64,000 nt of DNA. It comes from Chloroflexota bacterium (lineage in GTDB: Bacteria; Chloroflexota; UBA11872; VXNJ01). Shown in pieces: positions 41,718-50,036 of this stretch; within the stretch, counting starts at the first letter, position 1; every line of letters begins with the position of its first letter. The position numbers and the translations under genes were made by a program. The notes under the pieces are model-generated. The model saw only the letters and a program-made list of their open reading frames with translations. It was not told where the DNA came from and searched no databases. The DNA lies in assembly GCA_026707405.1 (NCBI GenBank), contig JAPOWW010000009.1:1-64000 (forward strand), written 5' to 3'.

Positions 41718-42605
41718 CTATTTTCGCACTTCGACGCCAGCGGACTGCTCCAGCGGCTTGATGATAGCCACCATATCGTTGTCGCCCAGACCAAGCGCCT
41801 GCCCCTCCCTGGCCATAAGCTCAGCCATTTCGCCTACGAGCATTCGAATCCCAAGGTCGCGCGCCTGTGTGGTTCCCAGCGCGAGGTCCTTGGTCAGCAG
41901 GTCGAGGCTGAACTGTGCGTCGAAGTCGTTGTTGAGGATCATGGTGCCTATATTGCGTTCCATAACCTTTCCGCCGGATGACGAACCCATAAGCACTTCC
42001 AAGAGCTGTGCGGGATCGATGCCGTATTTAGTTGCGGCGACGAACGCCTCGCAGCAGACGGCGAGAGTGCCGCCGAGAATAACCTGATTGGCGAGCTTGG
42101 CGGCCGACCCGCAGCCGGCGGCCCCCATGTGATGGATAGTGGTGCCAAGGGTCTCGAGAATCGGCATTGCGCGCTCGAAGTCCGCCAGATCACCCCCGAC
42201 CATGATCGCAAGCGTGGCCGCTTTGGCACCGGTTGGGCCGCCGCTTATGGGCGCGTCGAGATATCCGATCCCCCTCGATTTTGCGGCATCGTAAATGCGG
42301 CGCGAAGTGTCCGGCCCGTTGGTGCTGAAGTCCAGGATCAACGAACCTGAGGGAGCGGCGTCGACCACGCCGCCGTCGCCGAGGAATATCTCCTCGCAAA
42401 CGTCGGGGGTCAGCAGACATGCCATCGTCACCTCGCAGGCCGCCGCAAGCTCGGCAGGCGACGCAGCGCGCTCGGCCCCACCGGCGACCAAGTCGTCGGC
42501 CTTCGAGGCCGTGCGGTTGTAGACGACGAGTTCGTGGCCGGCGGCCAGGAGATTGGCGGCCATCGGAAAGCCCATGTGTCCCAGACCGATGAATCCAACT
42601 TTCAT
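41718..42605 (-). CDS. NAD(P)-dependent beta-hydroxyacid dehydrogenase (HIBADH/GarR family)
   Basis: The 295 residues oxidise a 3-hydroxyacid or reduce tartronate semialdehyde or a related aldehyde acid. Visible are the dinucleotide fold KVGFIGLGHMGFPMA, NRTASKA, FSTNGPDTSR, the substrate loop DAPISGGPTGAKA, and the catalytic Lys in GCGSAAKLANQ. GRDL-like LLTKDLALGTTQA closes the C-domain. ATG 42605 has CGGAGG nine bases upstream, which argues against the longer in-frame start. The substrate is not readable. Confidence 0.9.
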   Translation of the reverse strand: MKVGFIGLGHMGFPMAANLLAAGHELVVYNRTASKADDLVAGGAERAASPAELAAACEVTMACLLTPDVCEEIFLGDGGVVDAAPSGSLILDFSTNGPDTSRRIYDAAKSRGIGYLDAPISGGPTGAKAATLAIMVGGDLADFERAMPILETLGTTIHHMGAAGCGSAAKLANQVILGGTLAVCCEAFVAATKYGIDPAQLLEVLMGSSSGGKVMERNIGTMILNNDFDAQFSLDLLTKDLALGTTQARDLGIRMLVGEMAELMAREGQALGLGDNDMVAIIKPLEQSAGVEVRK

Positions 42606-42710
42606 ACGTTCAAACCTCCGAAGTCGGGCGAGTCGATCAGAATCGGTTACGGAGCGTGGCACGACGGCGGCAATTCGCGCCGTGCAAGATCGTCAGCAAT
42701 CCTCGGCCAG

Positions 42711-45700
42711 TCAGACCGCCGCCTTGCCGCTCGGTCGGGATATCTCCACCGATCCCGCTCCGAAGGCCTCTTCGAGCCGGGCCGCAAGCTGGCCGCTGGC
42801 GGTGACGCGGCGCCGCCAGCGCAACCGCGCGTTTTCTCCGCCGCCTTTAACCAAGAGCTGCAATTCAGTTTCACCCGGGAACCGGGCAGACGTTTGGTCC
42901 AGGACCTCGAGCAGTTTTTTGTCGCGGTCGAAATCGCCAGTCTTGTTAAGTGTGACGATCACGGCGTCGACCGTCGCAGACCCGTTCGTCCCGCCATTTT
43001 GGAGGGGAGTCTCGTCGGGAAACCGCCGGGCGGGGGGCACCGAACTGTCGGGCGCTTGGACCGGCGGCTTCGGCGCGGCGGTGCTGACATCAGGCTCGAT
43101 AACCTGCGCAGGCGCACTTTCGTATGGTTGAGGCTCTGCCGCGCCGTTGGCGCTGTAGTCGACCCTAAATTCGCGAATTGATCCGCCATTTCCAACTAAC
43201 AGTCTGGATTCGCGGTCATCCGCTTCGATCTCGCCGGAAGCTATTACGACGTTTCCATCGACGATGTGCTCGCGGTGGTTTTGGAAGGCACGTGGGAATA
43301 CGGTCACCCCAATCGAGCCGTCGGGCGCCTCCAGGGTGAACGAGGCCATCTCCGCGCCCTTACGCGTGGTGAAAACCCGGATGCCTCCGACCTGCCCGCC
43401 GAGCGTGACTCCGGTCTGGCCGTTGTGGGCTTCGCCGATCTCTCCGGGCGAGAACGAAATGGCCCTTCGCAAATCTCCCCAAACGCGGTCGATTTCGCCG
43501 CGCGTGAATGCGAATCCGAGCAACTCGATCTCCCAGAGCCGCTTTCGCGCCTCGGAGGCGGGTTCGACTTTGGGGAGGGGCGGCGGCTCGGCTTTTCCCA
43601 CCAGCAGCGAGTCGAACAACGTGGCGTGGCCGAGCAATCCCTCGCGTTCGAGCCTGTTAGCCCGCTCCATGGTCGGACCTAGAGCGCTGAGTAGCGCGTT
43701 GCGTTCGCCCAACTCGTCGAACGCACCGGCCTTTATGAGGCTTTCCAAGGCCCTTCGGTTAAGCGTGCGCAGATCGACACGCTCGCAGAAGTCTTGCAAC
43801 GAAGTGAACGGGCCGTCGCGCCGCGCGGCGACGATGCTTTCGATAGCTCCCCTGCCGACATTCTTCACGGCGGTAAGTCCGTAGACGATGGCCTGTCCGT
43901 CGATGCGGAAGTCAACTTCGCTGCGCGAGATCGAGGGTGGGACGACCTCGATGCCGAAGTCCACGCATTCGGCCACGGCCGCGGCCAGCTTGCCCGCGTC
44001 GCCGCTGGCCGTGATGAAAAGCGAGGCCATGTATTCGACGGGATAGTTGGTCTTGAGATAGGCGGTCCAGTAGGCCACGGTGCCGTAGAAGAAGGCGTGG
44101 GCCTTGTTGAATCCGTAACCGCCAAACGGTTCGACCAGGTCATAGATTCTGCGGGCGGTGTCCAGCTTGAGCCCGTTGGAAACGGCCCCATCGATGAACT
44201 TCTCGCGCTGGATCCTCAGCTCGGCGGGAATCTTCTTGCCCATCGCCTTGCGCATGACGTCGATTTCCGGCCAGGTGTATCCGGCCAGATCACGCGCAGC
44301 GACCAGCACCTGGTCCTGGTAAACCATCACGCCGTGGGTCTCGCGCAGAATCGGCTCCAGCTTTGGATGAAGATATCTGACCTTTGAAGGATCTCTTTTG
44401 GCCTCAATGTAAGACTCGATGTTGGCCATGGGGCCGGGCCGGTAAAGGGAGACCATCGCGGCGAGATCGTCGACTGAGGTGGGTCTGAGCTGGGTGAGAT
44501 ATCTGGTCATTCCGCTGCTTTCGAGCTGAAACAACCCGACCGTCCGTCCGCTAGAGAGCAGTTCGAACGTCTTGTCGTCGTCGAATGGGATGCCGGCCGG
44601 TTCCAAGTCGATCCCCCGGCTTTCGCGGACGAAGTCGAGCGCGGTAGAGATCGTCCTGAAGGTCGCCAACCCGAGGAAGTCCATCCGCATGAACCCGATT
44701 TGCTCAAGCGTTCCGAACTTAAACTGGGCGACCGGGTCGCCGCTCGTGCCGGACCGCATCAATGGCACGTGCTCGACGATGGGGACGTTGGCGACGACGA
44801 CGCCGGCGGCGTGCACCGACGCATTTCGCGCGACGCCCTCAAGCTGTCGGGCAGTGTCGATCAGCCTTTTGATCGAGTCGTCCGACTCATAGCGATCTCG
44901 CAGGGGAGCCACTACATCAAGCGCCCGCTGGATGTCGAATGGGTCAACCGCGCTGAAGGGGATCGCCTTGGCGATCTCATCGACCGTGTCGTAAGGCATG
45001 TTGAGCGCGCGGCCGACGTCGCGAATCGCCTGCCGGGCGGCCATCGTTCCGAAGGTCGCTATTTGCGCTACGTGATCGCGGCCATATTTCTGGGCGACAT
45101 AATCGATGACCTGATCCCGACCGTCGTCTGGGAAGTCCATGTCGATGTCCGGCGGCTGCCCACGGCGGCCCTCATTGAGAAACCGCTCGAACGGGATGTT
45201 GCGCTCCAGCGGATCGATGTCGGATATGTAGAGCGCGTAGGCCACTAGGCTGCCGCCGACCGACCCCCGCGGGCCGGCGAGCATGTTGCGCCCGCGGGCG
45301 AACCTGAAAATGTCGGCATGAATAAGGAAATAGGCGGAGAATCCCAGGTCCCGGATGATGCCAAGCTCGCGTTCGAGCCTTGCGGTGTAGCGGTCGTCGT
45401 CGGTTGAAATGCGTTCGCTGAGTCCCGCAAATGCGGTTTTCCGCAAATACGAGTCTTCCGTTTCGCCGTCGGGTATCTCGATTTCGGGGAGCGAAATCCG
45501 CCCGAAGTCGAGGTCGAGGTTGCAGCGGTCGGCGATTGCAAGTGTGTTGAGGGCGGCTTCGGGATAGTCGGCGAACGCTTCGATCATCTCCTCAGGCGCG
45601 CGCAGGTGGTACGCGCCTTCCATCCTCATTCGGTTGGGAGAGTCCATGGTCGAGTTGGTGCCTATGCACAAAAGCACTTCGTGCGCGTAGGAGTCTTCTT

Positions 45701-46349
45701 CGCGCAGGTAGTGCACGTCGTTGGTCCCGACCACCCCGACTCCGATGTCGCGCGCAACGCCGGCGAGGGTCCGGTTGAGCTCGGCTTGATGCGGCCTAAG
45801 ATGGTTTTGAATCTCGATGAAATAGTTGTCTTTGCCGAAGACTTCCGCATACCAGGCGGCCCGTTCGCGGGCGTCATCGGGGTTTCCGTCGAGGACCGCG
45901 CGAGGCACTTCGCCGGATTCGCAGCCAGACAGGCAAATGAGGCCTCGGGAGTGCTCGGCAAGCAATTCCCGGTCGATCCGGGGGCGGTAGTAAAAGCCTT
46001 CGAGCTGAGCCTTGGTGGCAAGCTGCAAGAGATTGCGATATCCGGCCTCGCTTGCGGCAAGAACGGTGAGGTGCCGGGAAGACATGTCGAGCTTGCGGTC
46101 GCGGTCGTGACGGGTCCGGGAAGCAACGTAAAACTCGCATCCGACTATCGGCTTTACGCCCTCGTCGCGCGCCGCCATGTAGAAGTCCATCGCGCCGTGC
46201 ATCGCACCGTGGTCGGTGATCGCGATGGAGTCCATCCCCAATTCTTTGGTCCGGCGTATGAGGTCGGGGATCTTGCACAGCCCATCCAGGAGACTGAACT
46301 CGCTGTGAACGTGAAGGTGAGCGAAGCTCTGGGCGTGGACGCTAGACAT
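42711..46349 (-). CDS. dnaE: DNA polymerase III alpha subunit DnaE
   Basis: The replicative polymerase, 1,212 residues. It begins with a PHP domain (FAHLHVHSEFSLLDGL, ITDHGAMHGAMDFY). It continues with the palm, whose catalytic aspartates lie in PPDIDMDFPDDGR (about residue 400), then the fingers with EPFGGYGFNKAHAFFYG, the helix-hairpin-helix region, and an OB fold (TLGGQVGGIRVF). A Pro-rich linker precedes the last 90 residues. ATG 46349 starts the true family N-terminus; the extra in-frame 100 residues upstream come from repeat DNA. PHP metal residues appear intact, so a proofreading role is possible. Confidence 0.96.
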   Translation of the reverse strand: MSSVHAQSFAHLHVHSEFSLLDGLCKIPDLIRRTKELGMDSIAITDHGAMHGAMDFYMAARDEGVKPIVGCEFYVASRTRHDRDRKLDMSSRHLTVLAASEAGYRNLLQLATKAQLEGFYYRPRIDRELLAEHSRGLICLSGCESGEVPRAVLDGNPDDARERAAWYAEVFGKDNYFIEIQNHLRPHQAELNRTLAGVARDIGVGVVGTNDVHYLREEDSYAHEVLLCIGTNSTMDSPNRMRMEGAYHLRAPEEMIEAFADYPEAALNTLAIADRCNLDLDFGRISLPEIEIPDGETEDSYLRKTAFAGLSERISTDDDRYTARLERELGIIRDLGFSAYFLIHADIFRFARGRNMLAGPRGSVGGSLVAYALYISDIDPLERNIPFERFLNEGRRGQPPDIDMDFPDDGRDQVIDYVAQKYGRDHVAQIATFGTMAARQAIRDVGRALNMPYDTVDEIAKAIPFSAVDPFDIQRALDVVAPLRDRYESDDSIKRLIDTARQLEGVARNASVHAAGVVVANVPIVEHVPLMRSGTSGDPVAQFKFGTLEQIGFMRMDFLGLATFRTISTALDFVRESRGIDLEPAGIPFDDDKTFELLSSGRTVGLFQLESSGMTRYLTQLRPTSVDDLAAMVSLYRPGPMANIESYIEAKRDPSKVRYLHPKLEPILRETHGVMVYQDQVLVAARDLAGYTWPEIDVMRKAMGKKIPAELRIQREKFIDGAVSNGLKLDTARRIYDLVEPFGGYGFNKAHAFFYGTVAYWTAYLKTNYPVEYMASLFITASGDAGKLAAAVAECVDFGIEVVPPSISRSEVDFRIDGQAIVYGLTAVKNVGRGAIESIVAARRDGPFTSLQDFCERVDLRTLNRRALESLIKAGAFDELGERNALLSALGPTMERANRLEREGLLGHATLFDSLLVGKAEPPPLPKVEPASEARKRLWEIELLGFAFTRGEIDRVWGDLRRAISFSPGEIGEAHNGQTGVTLGGQVGGIRVFTTRKGAEMASFTLEAPDGSIGVTVFPRAFQNHREHIVDGNVVIASGEIEADDRESRLLVGNGGSIREFRVDYSANGAAEPQPYESAPAQVIEPDVSTAAPKPPVQAPDSSVPPARRFPDETPLQNGGTNGSATVDAVIVTLNKTGDFDRDKKLLEVLDQTSARFPGETELQLLVKGGGENARLRWRRRVTASGQLAARLEEAFGAGSVEISRPSGKAAV

Positions 46350-46766
46350 CAGCCTGATTCTAGGTCGCGGGGCTGTCGTAAACAAACGGCATGGAGGGCT
46401 GATCGAGAGCCAGGATAGCTGGTTCGATTCGAAAGTCGCCGTCCCATAGTTCTGACGCGGTGAAGAAACTGGCGTTGATTGGTCGGAGCGGAGATTCCTC
46501 GCTTGCGCTTGGAATGACAATGGATTTGCGCTCGGAACGACCCGGTGGATTCCGGACCCATTTCCAGAAGTCTGGATTCCTGTTTTCGCGGGAATGATGG
46601 AGGCTGTACCAGGCTGACGCTCGACTTCGGAATGGGTTCCGGCTTTCACACGGAAGCACTAGTACAATCCGCTGACCGGCTGGACAAGGCGGGCTATCAT
46701 AGGCCGCGACGGGGCCGTTAACCGGCATGTGTAGAACTGTGTATCCAGTGAGTGGCGAGGGGTAGT
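46350..46766. other. Intergenic region with family B and related repeats
   Basis: This 417-base gap between divergent dnaE and the small zinc-finger gene shows no coding signal. It holds a GGATTCCTGTTTTCGCGGGA copy of family B at 46572-46592. An ATTCCTCGCTTGCGCTTGGA variant lies at 46494-46513, and another GGAACGAC half-site near 46,535. TACAAT at 46,667 may be a -10 box for the rightward gene, but no convincing -35 pairs with it. Confidence 0.55.
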
Positions 46767-46979
46767 TTGGACGGGACATTTATCCTTATTCTGGCGGTCA
46801 TTGCGATCGCGGTGATTCTGTTGCCACGCATCCTGCCGCCGCGCGGTCCCACCTGCAATCGATGCGACGGCACGGGCTTTGTAAACGAACGATGGCCTGA
46901 CCCATCGCAACCGGGCGGCTGGCACGAACTCGAAGGGAAGTGCCCGAAGTGCAAGGGCAAGGGCAAACTCAGGTCGTGA
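46767..46979 (+). CDS. Small membrane protein with two CxxCxGxG zinc-finger motifs
   Basis: The 70-residue product starts with one membrane helix (FILILAVIAIAVILLPRIL) and continues with a cytoplasmic or external metal site: CNRCDGTGF and CPKCKGKGK, the repeat type of the DnaJ Cys-rich domain. TTG 46767 follows GAGGGG. An in-frame GTG at 46752 is also possible. A tethered zinc site might bind misfolded or partner proteins, but no function can be given. It stands upstream of the kinase gene. Confidence 0.72.
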   Translation: MDGTFILILAVIAIAVILLPRILPPRGPTCNRCDGTGFVNERWPDPSQPGGWHELEGKCPKCKGKGKLRS

Positions 46980-47035
46980 CCCGCAAGCAGGCCGACGCAA
47001 GCGATTAGCCTCCCGGCGTTCTAGTCACGGATCCG

Positions 47036-48562
47036 ATTTTCGTCGGCCTCGACGCCGGCACCAGCTCGGTAAAGGCTTCGGCCTATACGGTCACTGGGCG
47101 GCTGGTGGCCGTGAGAACGGCCGATCTCAAGCTCCTTCAGCCTGAATCGGGCGCGGCGGAACAAGTCCCCGACGAGCTCTTTGATCAAGCGCTAGCCTGC
47201 CTGACGGGCTGCGTCGGCGACGTTCGGGAGGCGGGATATTCCGAAATCGCCGCTGTCTCGCTGAGCTCGATTCTGGGTTCCGTAATTCCGCTCTCGGCGG
47301 ACGGGTCGCCGCTGGGAAACGCCTTGACGTGGGCCGACCTGCGCTGCTCGACGGACGCCCGGGACGCGAAATCGGCACTCGACGAGGAAAACCTGTATCG
47401 GGACACCGGGTGCCAGATCCACTCGTTCTACGTCGGCCCCAAGATCGCGTGGCTCCGCCGACGACGACCTTCAGTCTTTCAGAAGGCCGCGCACTTCCTT
47501 CCGACAAAGGCGTACCTGGTCAAACGCTTGACGGGCGAAGTGCTGATCGACCGTTCGGTCGCTTCGGGGTCGGGGCTGCTTCGGCTGGACGGCCCGGCGT
47601 GGAATGCCGACTGGGGGGCGTACCTGGACATAGAACCCGCAAGGCTCGGCGATGTTGTAGAACCATTCACTACGCTCAAGCTTCTTCCAGAAGTAAGCCG
47701 CGGAGTGGGGCTGCCTGCCGGCACGCCGCTCGTTATCGGCGGGTCCGACGGTACGCTGTCGAGCCTGGGCGTGGGAGCGCTGCAACCGGGTCAATACGCG
47801 GCGATGCTTGCAACAAGCGGGGCGTTTCGGACGGTGAGGCGGCAACACGCCCTGCATCCTGAAACCAAGACGTGGGCCTACTACCTGGCCGACGGACTGT
47901 GGGTGTGCGGCACCGCGGTGAGCAGCGGCGGAATCGTGTATCGATGGGTACGCGACAGATTGTTCGGCGACGAGGCGTCGGCGCTGATGGCGTCGGGGGG
48001 CGACGGCTACGACGTGGTGAACGCCGCCGCGGCGTCGGTCCCGCGAGGGGCGGGAGGACTGCTGATGCTTCCGTACCTTTCGGGCGAGCGGTCACCGAAT
48101 TGGAACGTCGATGCGCGTGGGATACTGGCAGGACTGAACCTGAGTCACAATCGACGCCATTTCGCCCGGGCGGCGATGGAAGGAATATCGATTCACTTTG
48201 CGCAGGCTGCCGCCGCGCTTATGGAAGTATGCGGTCCGCCCGCCGAGATCAGGGCCACGGGCGGCTTCCGCAAGTCGGACCTTTGGACTCGCATAATGGC
48301 CGAGGCGCTTGGTTTCAGGCTTTCCTTGCCTCCGAACGTGGACGCGTCTTGCCTGGGGGCGGCGCTGCTCGCGATGCGCGCGAGCGGGGTCTTCGGATCG
48401 CTTTTCGACGCGGCCAAACTCGTCCCTATCGAAGACGAAGTCGTTCCCGATCCGGCAGGTGTGAAACAATACGCGGACCTGTCCGATCTCCACCGAAGGG
48501 TTTACGAGTCGTTGTGTCCAGATTTCGGCGAAATAGCTTCGACGGCGAGTAGTGGCGATTAA
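47036..48562 (+). CDS. FGGY-family carbohydrate kinase (gluconokinase/xylulokinase-like), start non-standard
   Basis: The product phosphorylates a sugar or sugar acid. Motifs are VGLDAGTSSVKA (ATP loop 1), ALTWADLRC, TGCQIHSFYVGPKIAWL, GGSDGTLSSLGVG, LPYLSGERSPNWN, and IRATGGFRKSDLW. The essential first motif lies upstream of the first ordinary start codon (GTG 47105). Between the in-frame stop at 47006 and GTG 47105 there is no ATG, GTG or TTG. ATT 47036 gives a product beginning IFVGLDAGT, which aligns residue for residue with the family start MYIGIDLGT. Either ATT is used or the start codon is mutated. The MFS gene overlaps by 11 bases. Confidence 0.8.
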   Translation: MFVGLDAGTSSVKASAYTVTGRLVAVRTADLKLLQPESGAAEQVPDELFDQALACLTGCVGDVREAGYSEIAAVSLSSILGSVIPLSADGSPLGNALTWADLRCSTDARDAKSALDEENLYRDTGCQIHSFYVGPKIAWLRRRRPSVFQKAAHFLPTKAYLVKRLTGEVLIDRSVASGSGLLRLDGPAWNADWGAYLDIEPARLGDVVEPFTTLKLLPEVSRGVGLPAGTPLVIGGSDGTLSSLGVGALQPGQYAAMLATSGAFRTVRRQHALHPETKTWAYYLADGLWVCGTAVSSGGIVYRWVRDRLFGDEASALMASGGDGYDVVNAAAASVPRGAGGLLMLPYLSGERSPNWNVDARGILAGLNLSHNRRHFARAAMEGISIHFAQAAAALMEVCGPPAEIRATGGFRKSDLWTRIMAEALGFRLSLPPNVDASCLGAALLAMRASGVFGSLFDAAKLVPIEDEVVPDPAGVKQYADLSDLHRRVYESLCPDFGEIASTASSGD

Positions 48563-49775
48563 GTCCCGCGCCCGCACTCTCCTGCGGGTCGCCGGCTCCA
48601 AGGACCTCAGATATCTGATGGTCGCTTCGTTGCTGTTCTATCTGGGGTTCTCGGTCTATAACACGGTGTTCGTGAACTTCGTGGCCGAGGAGATCGGCAT
48701 AAGCGCGACCGAATTGGGGGTCCTCGAATCGGTGCGCGAAATCCCTGGACTGCTGAGCGTCTTGATCGCGGCGGTGACGATGTGGCTGCTCGAACCGGTG
48801 CTGGCCTTCATCGCGCTGGCGGTAATGGCCATAGGAGTCATCAACTACCTACACGTCGACGCCGTATGGTCGCTGGTGCTGTTTTCGCTTGTCTGGAGCA
48901 TAGGCTTCCACTCATGGCAGCCGCTTGCTTCGTCGATGGCGCTGAGAATGGGGCCGGCGGGCGAAGAGGGCGGAAGGCTCGGATTGCTGCGGTCGGTGAG
49001 CAACGTTGGCGGGCTGGCGGGCATCGCGCTGGTGTTCATCATGGTGCGGTTCCTTTCGATACCGTTTAGGCCGATGTTCGTAGTGGCCGGAATCGCCATT
49101 CTGGTAGGCGCGTTTGCGCTGCTTCGGATAAGCCGCATGGAGACTGTCCAGCCCCAGAAGATAGTGCTGCGGCGTCAATACTGGCTGTTCTACGTGCTCC
49201 AGTTTCTTAACGGAACCCGCCGGCACATCTTCATGACGTTCGCGATATTCGCGCTGGTGAGGGTCTATCAGACGAGCCTGGAGACAGTTTCGATTCTCTC
49301 GTTCGTCAACCAGATAGCGAGCGTGGGCGCGGGTTACATCGCGGGCAGATTGATCGACCGGCACGGCGAGCGAAAGGTGCTGGCGCTGGGGTTCGCGGCA
49401 CTGACGGCGATCTTCCTGGGATATGCGTTCATCGAGGTCGTGTGGATCCTCTTCGCGCTCTACGTGGTCGATAACGTGATGTTCAGTTTGTCGGTCGGGA
49501 TAGACACTTACGGAAAGAAGATGCTGATACGAGAATCCGACCTGCGGCCGACCATGGTGACCGGTCAAACGATGAACCACGTGGCGGCGGTGGTAGTACC
49601 GATTACAGGAGGCTTGCTGTGGGAGGCGTTCGGCTATTTTGTGCCGTTCGTAGCAGGGGCTGCAGTGGCGGCGATCTCTGTCTGGGCAAGTCTCCTGATT
49701 GTGAGGTCGGGTCCATCAGCGGCCCCCGACGCACCGCCGAAGCGGGTGAAAGCGCCCGAGGCGGCGGAATTCTGA
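48552..49775 (+). CDS. Major facilitator superfamily transporter
   Basis: The 407 residues form about twelve membrane helices in two halves, with MFS signs: short basic loops after helix 2, GRLIDRHGERKVL between helices 8 and 9, and a central cytoplasmic break. The start GTG 48552 lies within the last codons of the kinase gene, so the two are translated together. The pairing suggests uptake of the substrate that the kinase phosphorylates, but neither substrate is known. The Pro/Ala tail is short. Confidence 0.88.
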   Translation: MAIKSRARTLLRVAGSKDLRYLMVASLLFYLGFSVYNTVFVNFVAEEIGISATELGVLESVREIPGLLSVLIAAVTMWLLEPVLAFIALAVMAIGVINYLHVDAVWSLVLFSLVWSIGFHSWQPLASSMALRMGPAGEEGGRLGLLRSVSNVGGLAGIALVFIMVRFLSIPFRPMFVVAGIAILVGAFALLRISRMETVQPQKIVLRRQYWLFYVLQFLNGTRRHIFMTFAIFALVRVYQTSLETVSILSFVNQIASVGAGYIAGRLIDRHGERKVLALGFAALTAIFLGYAFIEVVWILFALYVVDNVMFSLSVGIDTYGKKMLIRESDLRPTMVTGQTMNHVAAVVVPITGGLLWEAFGYFVPFVAGAAVAAISVWASLLIVRSGPSAAPDAPPKRVKAPEAAEF

Positions 49776-49843
49776 ACCAGAAATCGGGTAAGCCCTCCGA
49801 CAACTAGCCGGCGATCTTTCTTCCGCTTACCGAGACCGTGAAC

Positions 49844-49890
49844 TTGAGCCGATGTAGGCCCTTTTGGTGTAATCTCTACTAGATGTAGAG
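49844..49890 (+). promoter_or_regulatory. Probable promoter and operator of the giant surface-protein gene
   Basis: TTGAGC (49844-49849), an 18-base spacer and TGTAAT (49868-49873) fit a sigma-70-type promoter. Directly after the -10 box lies an exact inverted repeat, CTCTAC-TAGAT-GTAGAG (49874-49890), placed where a repressor or the start of the RNA would sit. Confidence 0.45.
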
Positions 49891-49957
49891 GACACAGGGG
49901 GGCTGTCCTGCCTTGCGCGCTACATATTGTAGTAATGCGGGCGACGAAGGCTTGTTA

Positions 49958-49986
49958 GCTCGCGCGGCTGCAGTGGCCGCGCGAGC
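49958..49986 (+). terminator. 11-bp GC hairpin in the leader of the surface-protein gene
   Basis: GCTCGCGCGGC (49958-49968) pairs perfectly with GCCGCGCGAGC (49976-49986) around TGCAGTG. A pyrimidine-rich stretch (TTCCGTCTTTCTT) follows within a few bases. It could be an intrinsic terminator for the upstream MFS gene, or an attenuator within the leader of the next gene. Confidence 0.5.
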
Positions 49987-50036
49987 CGGTTCCGTCTTTC
50001 TTGGCTGAGGCTTGGTCTGCCCGCGCAGCGGGCCGT

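Noticed and set aside
46350-46649. 100-residue N-terminal extension of DnaE
   Set aside because: It would be translated from dispersed repeat DNA; the family N-terminus begins at ATG 46349.
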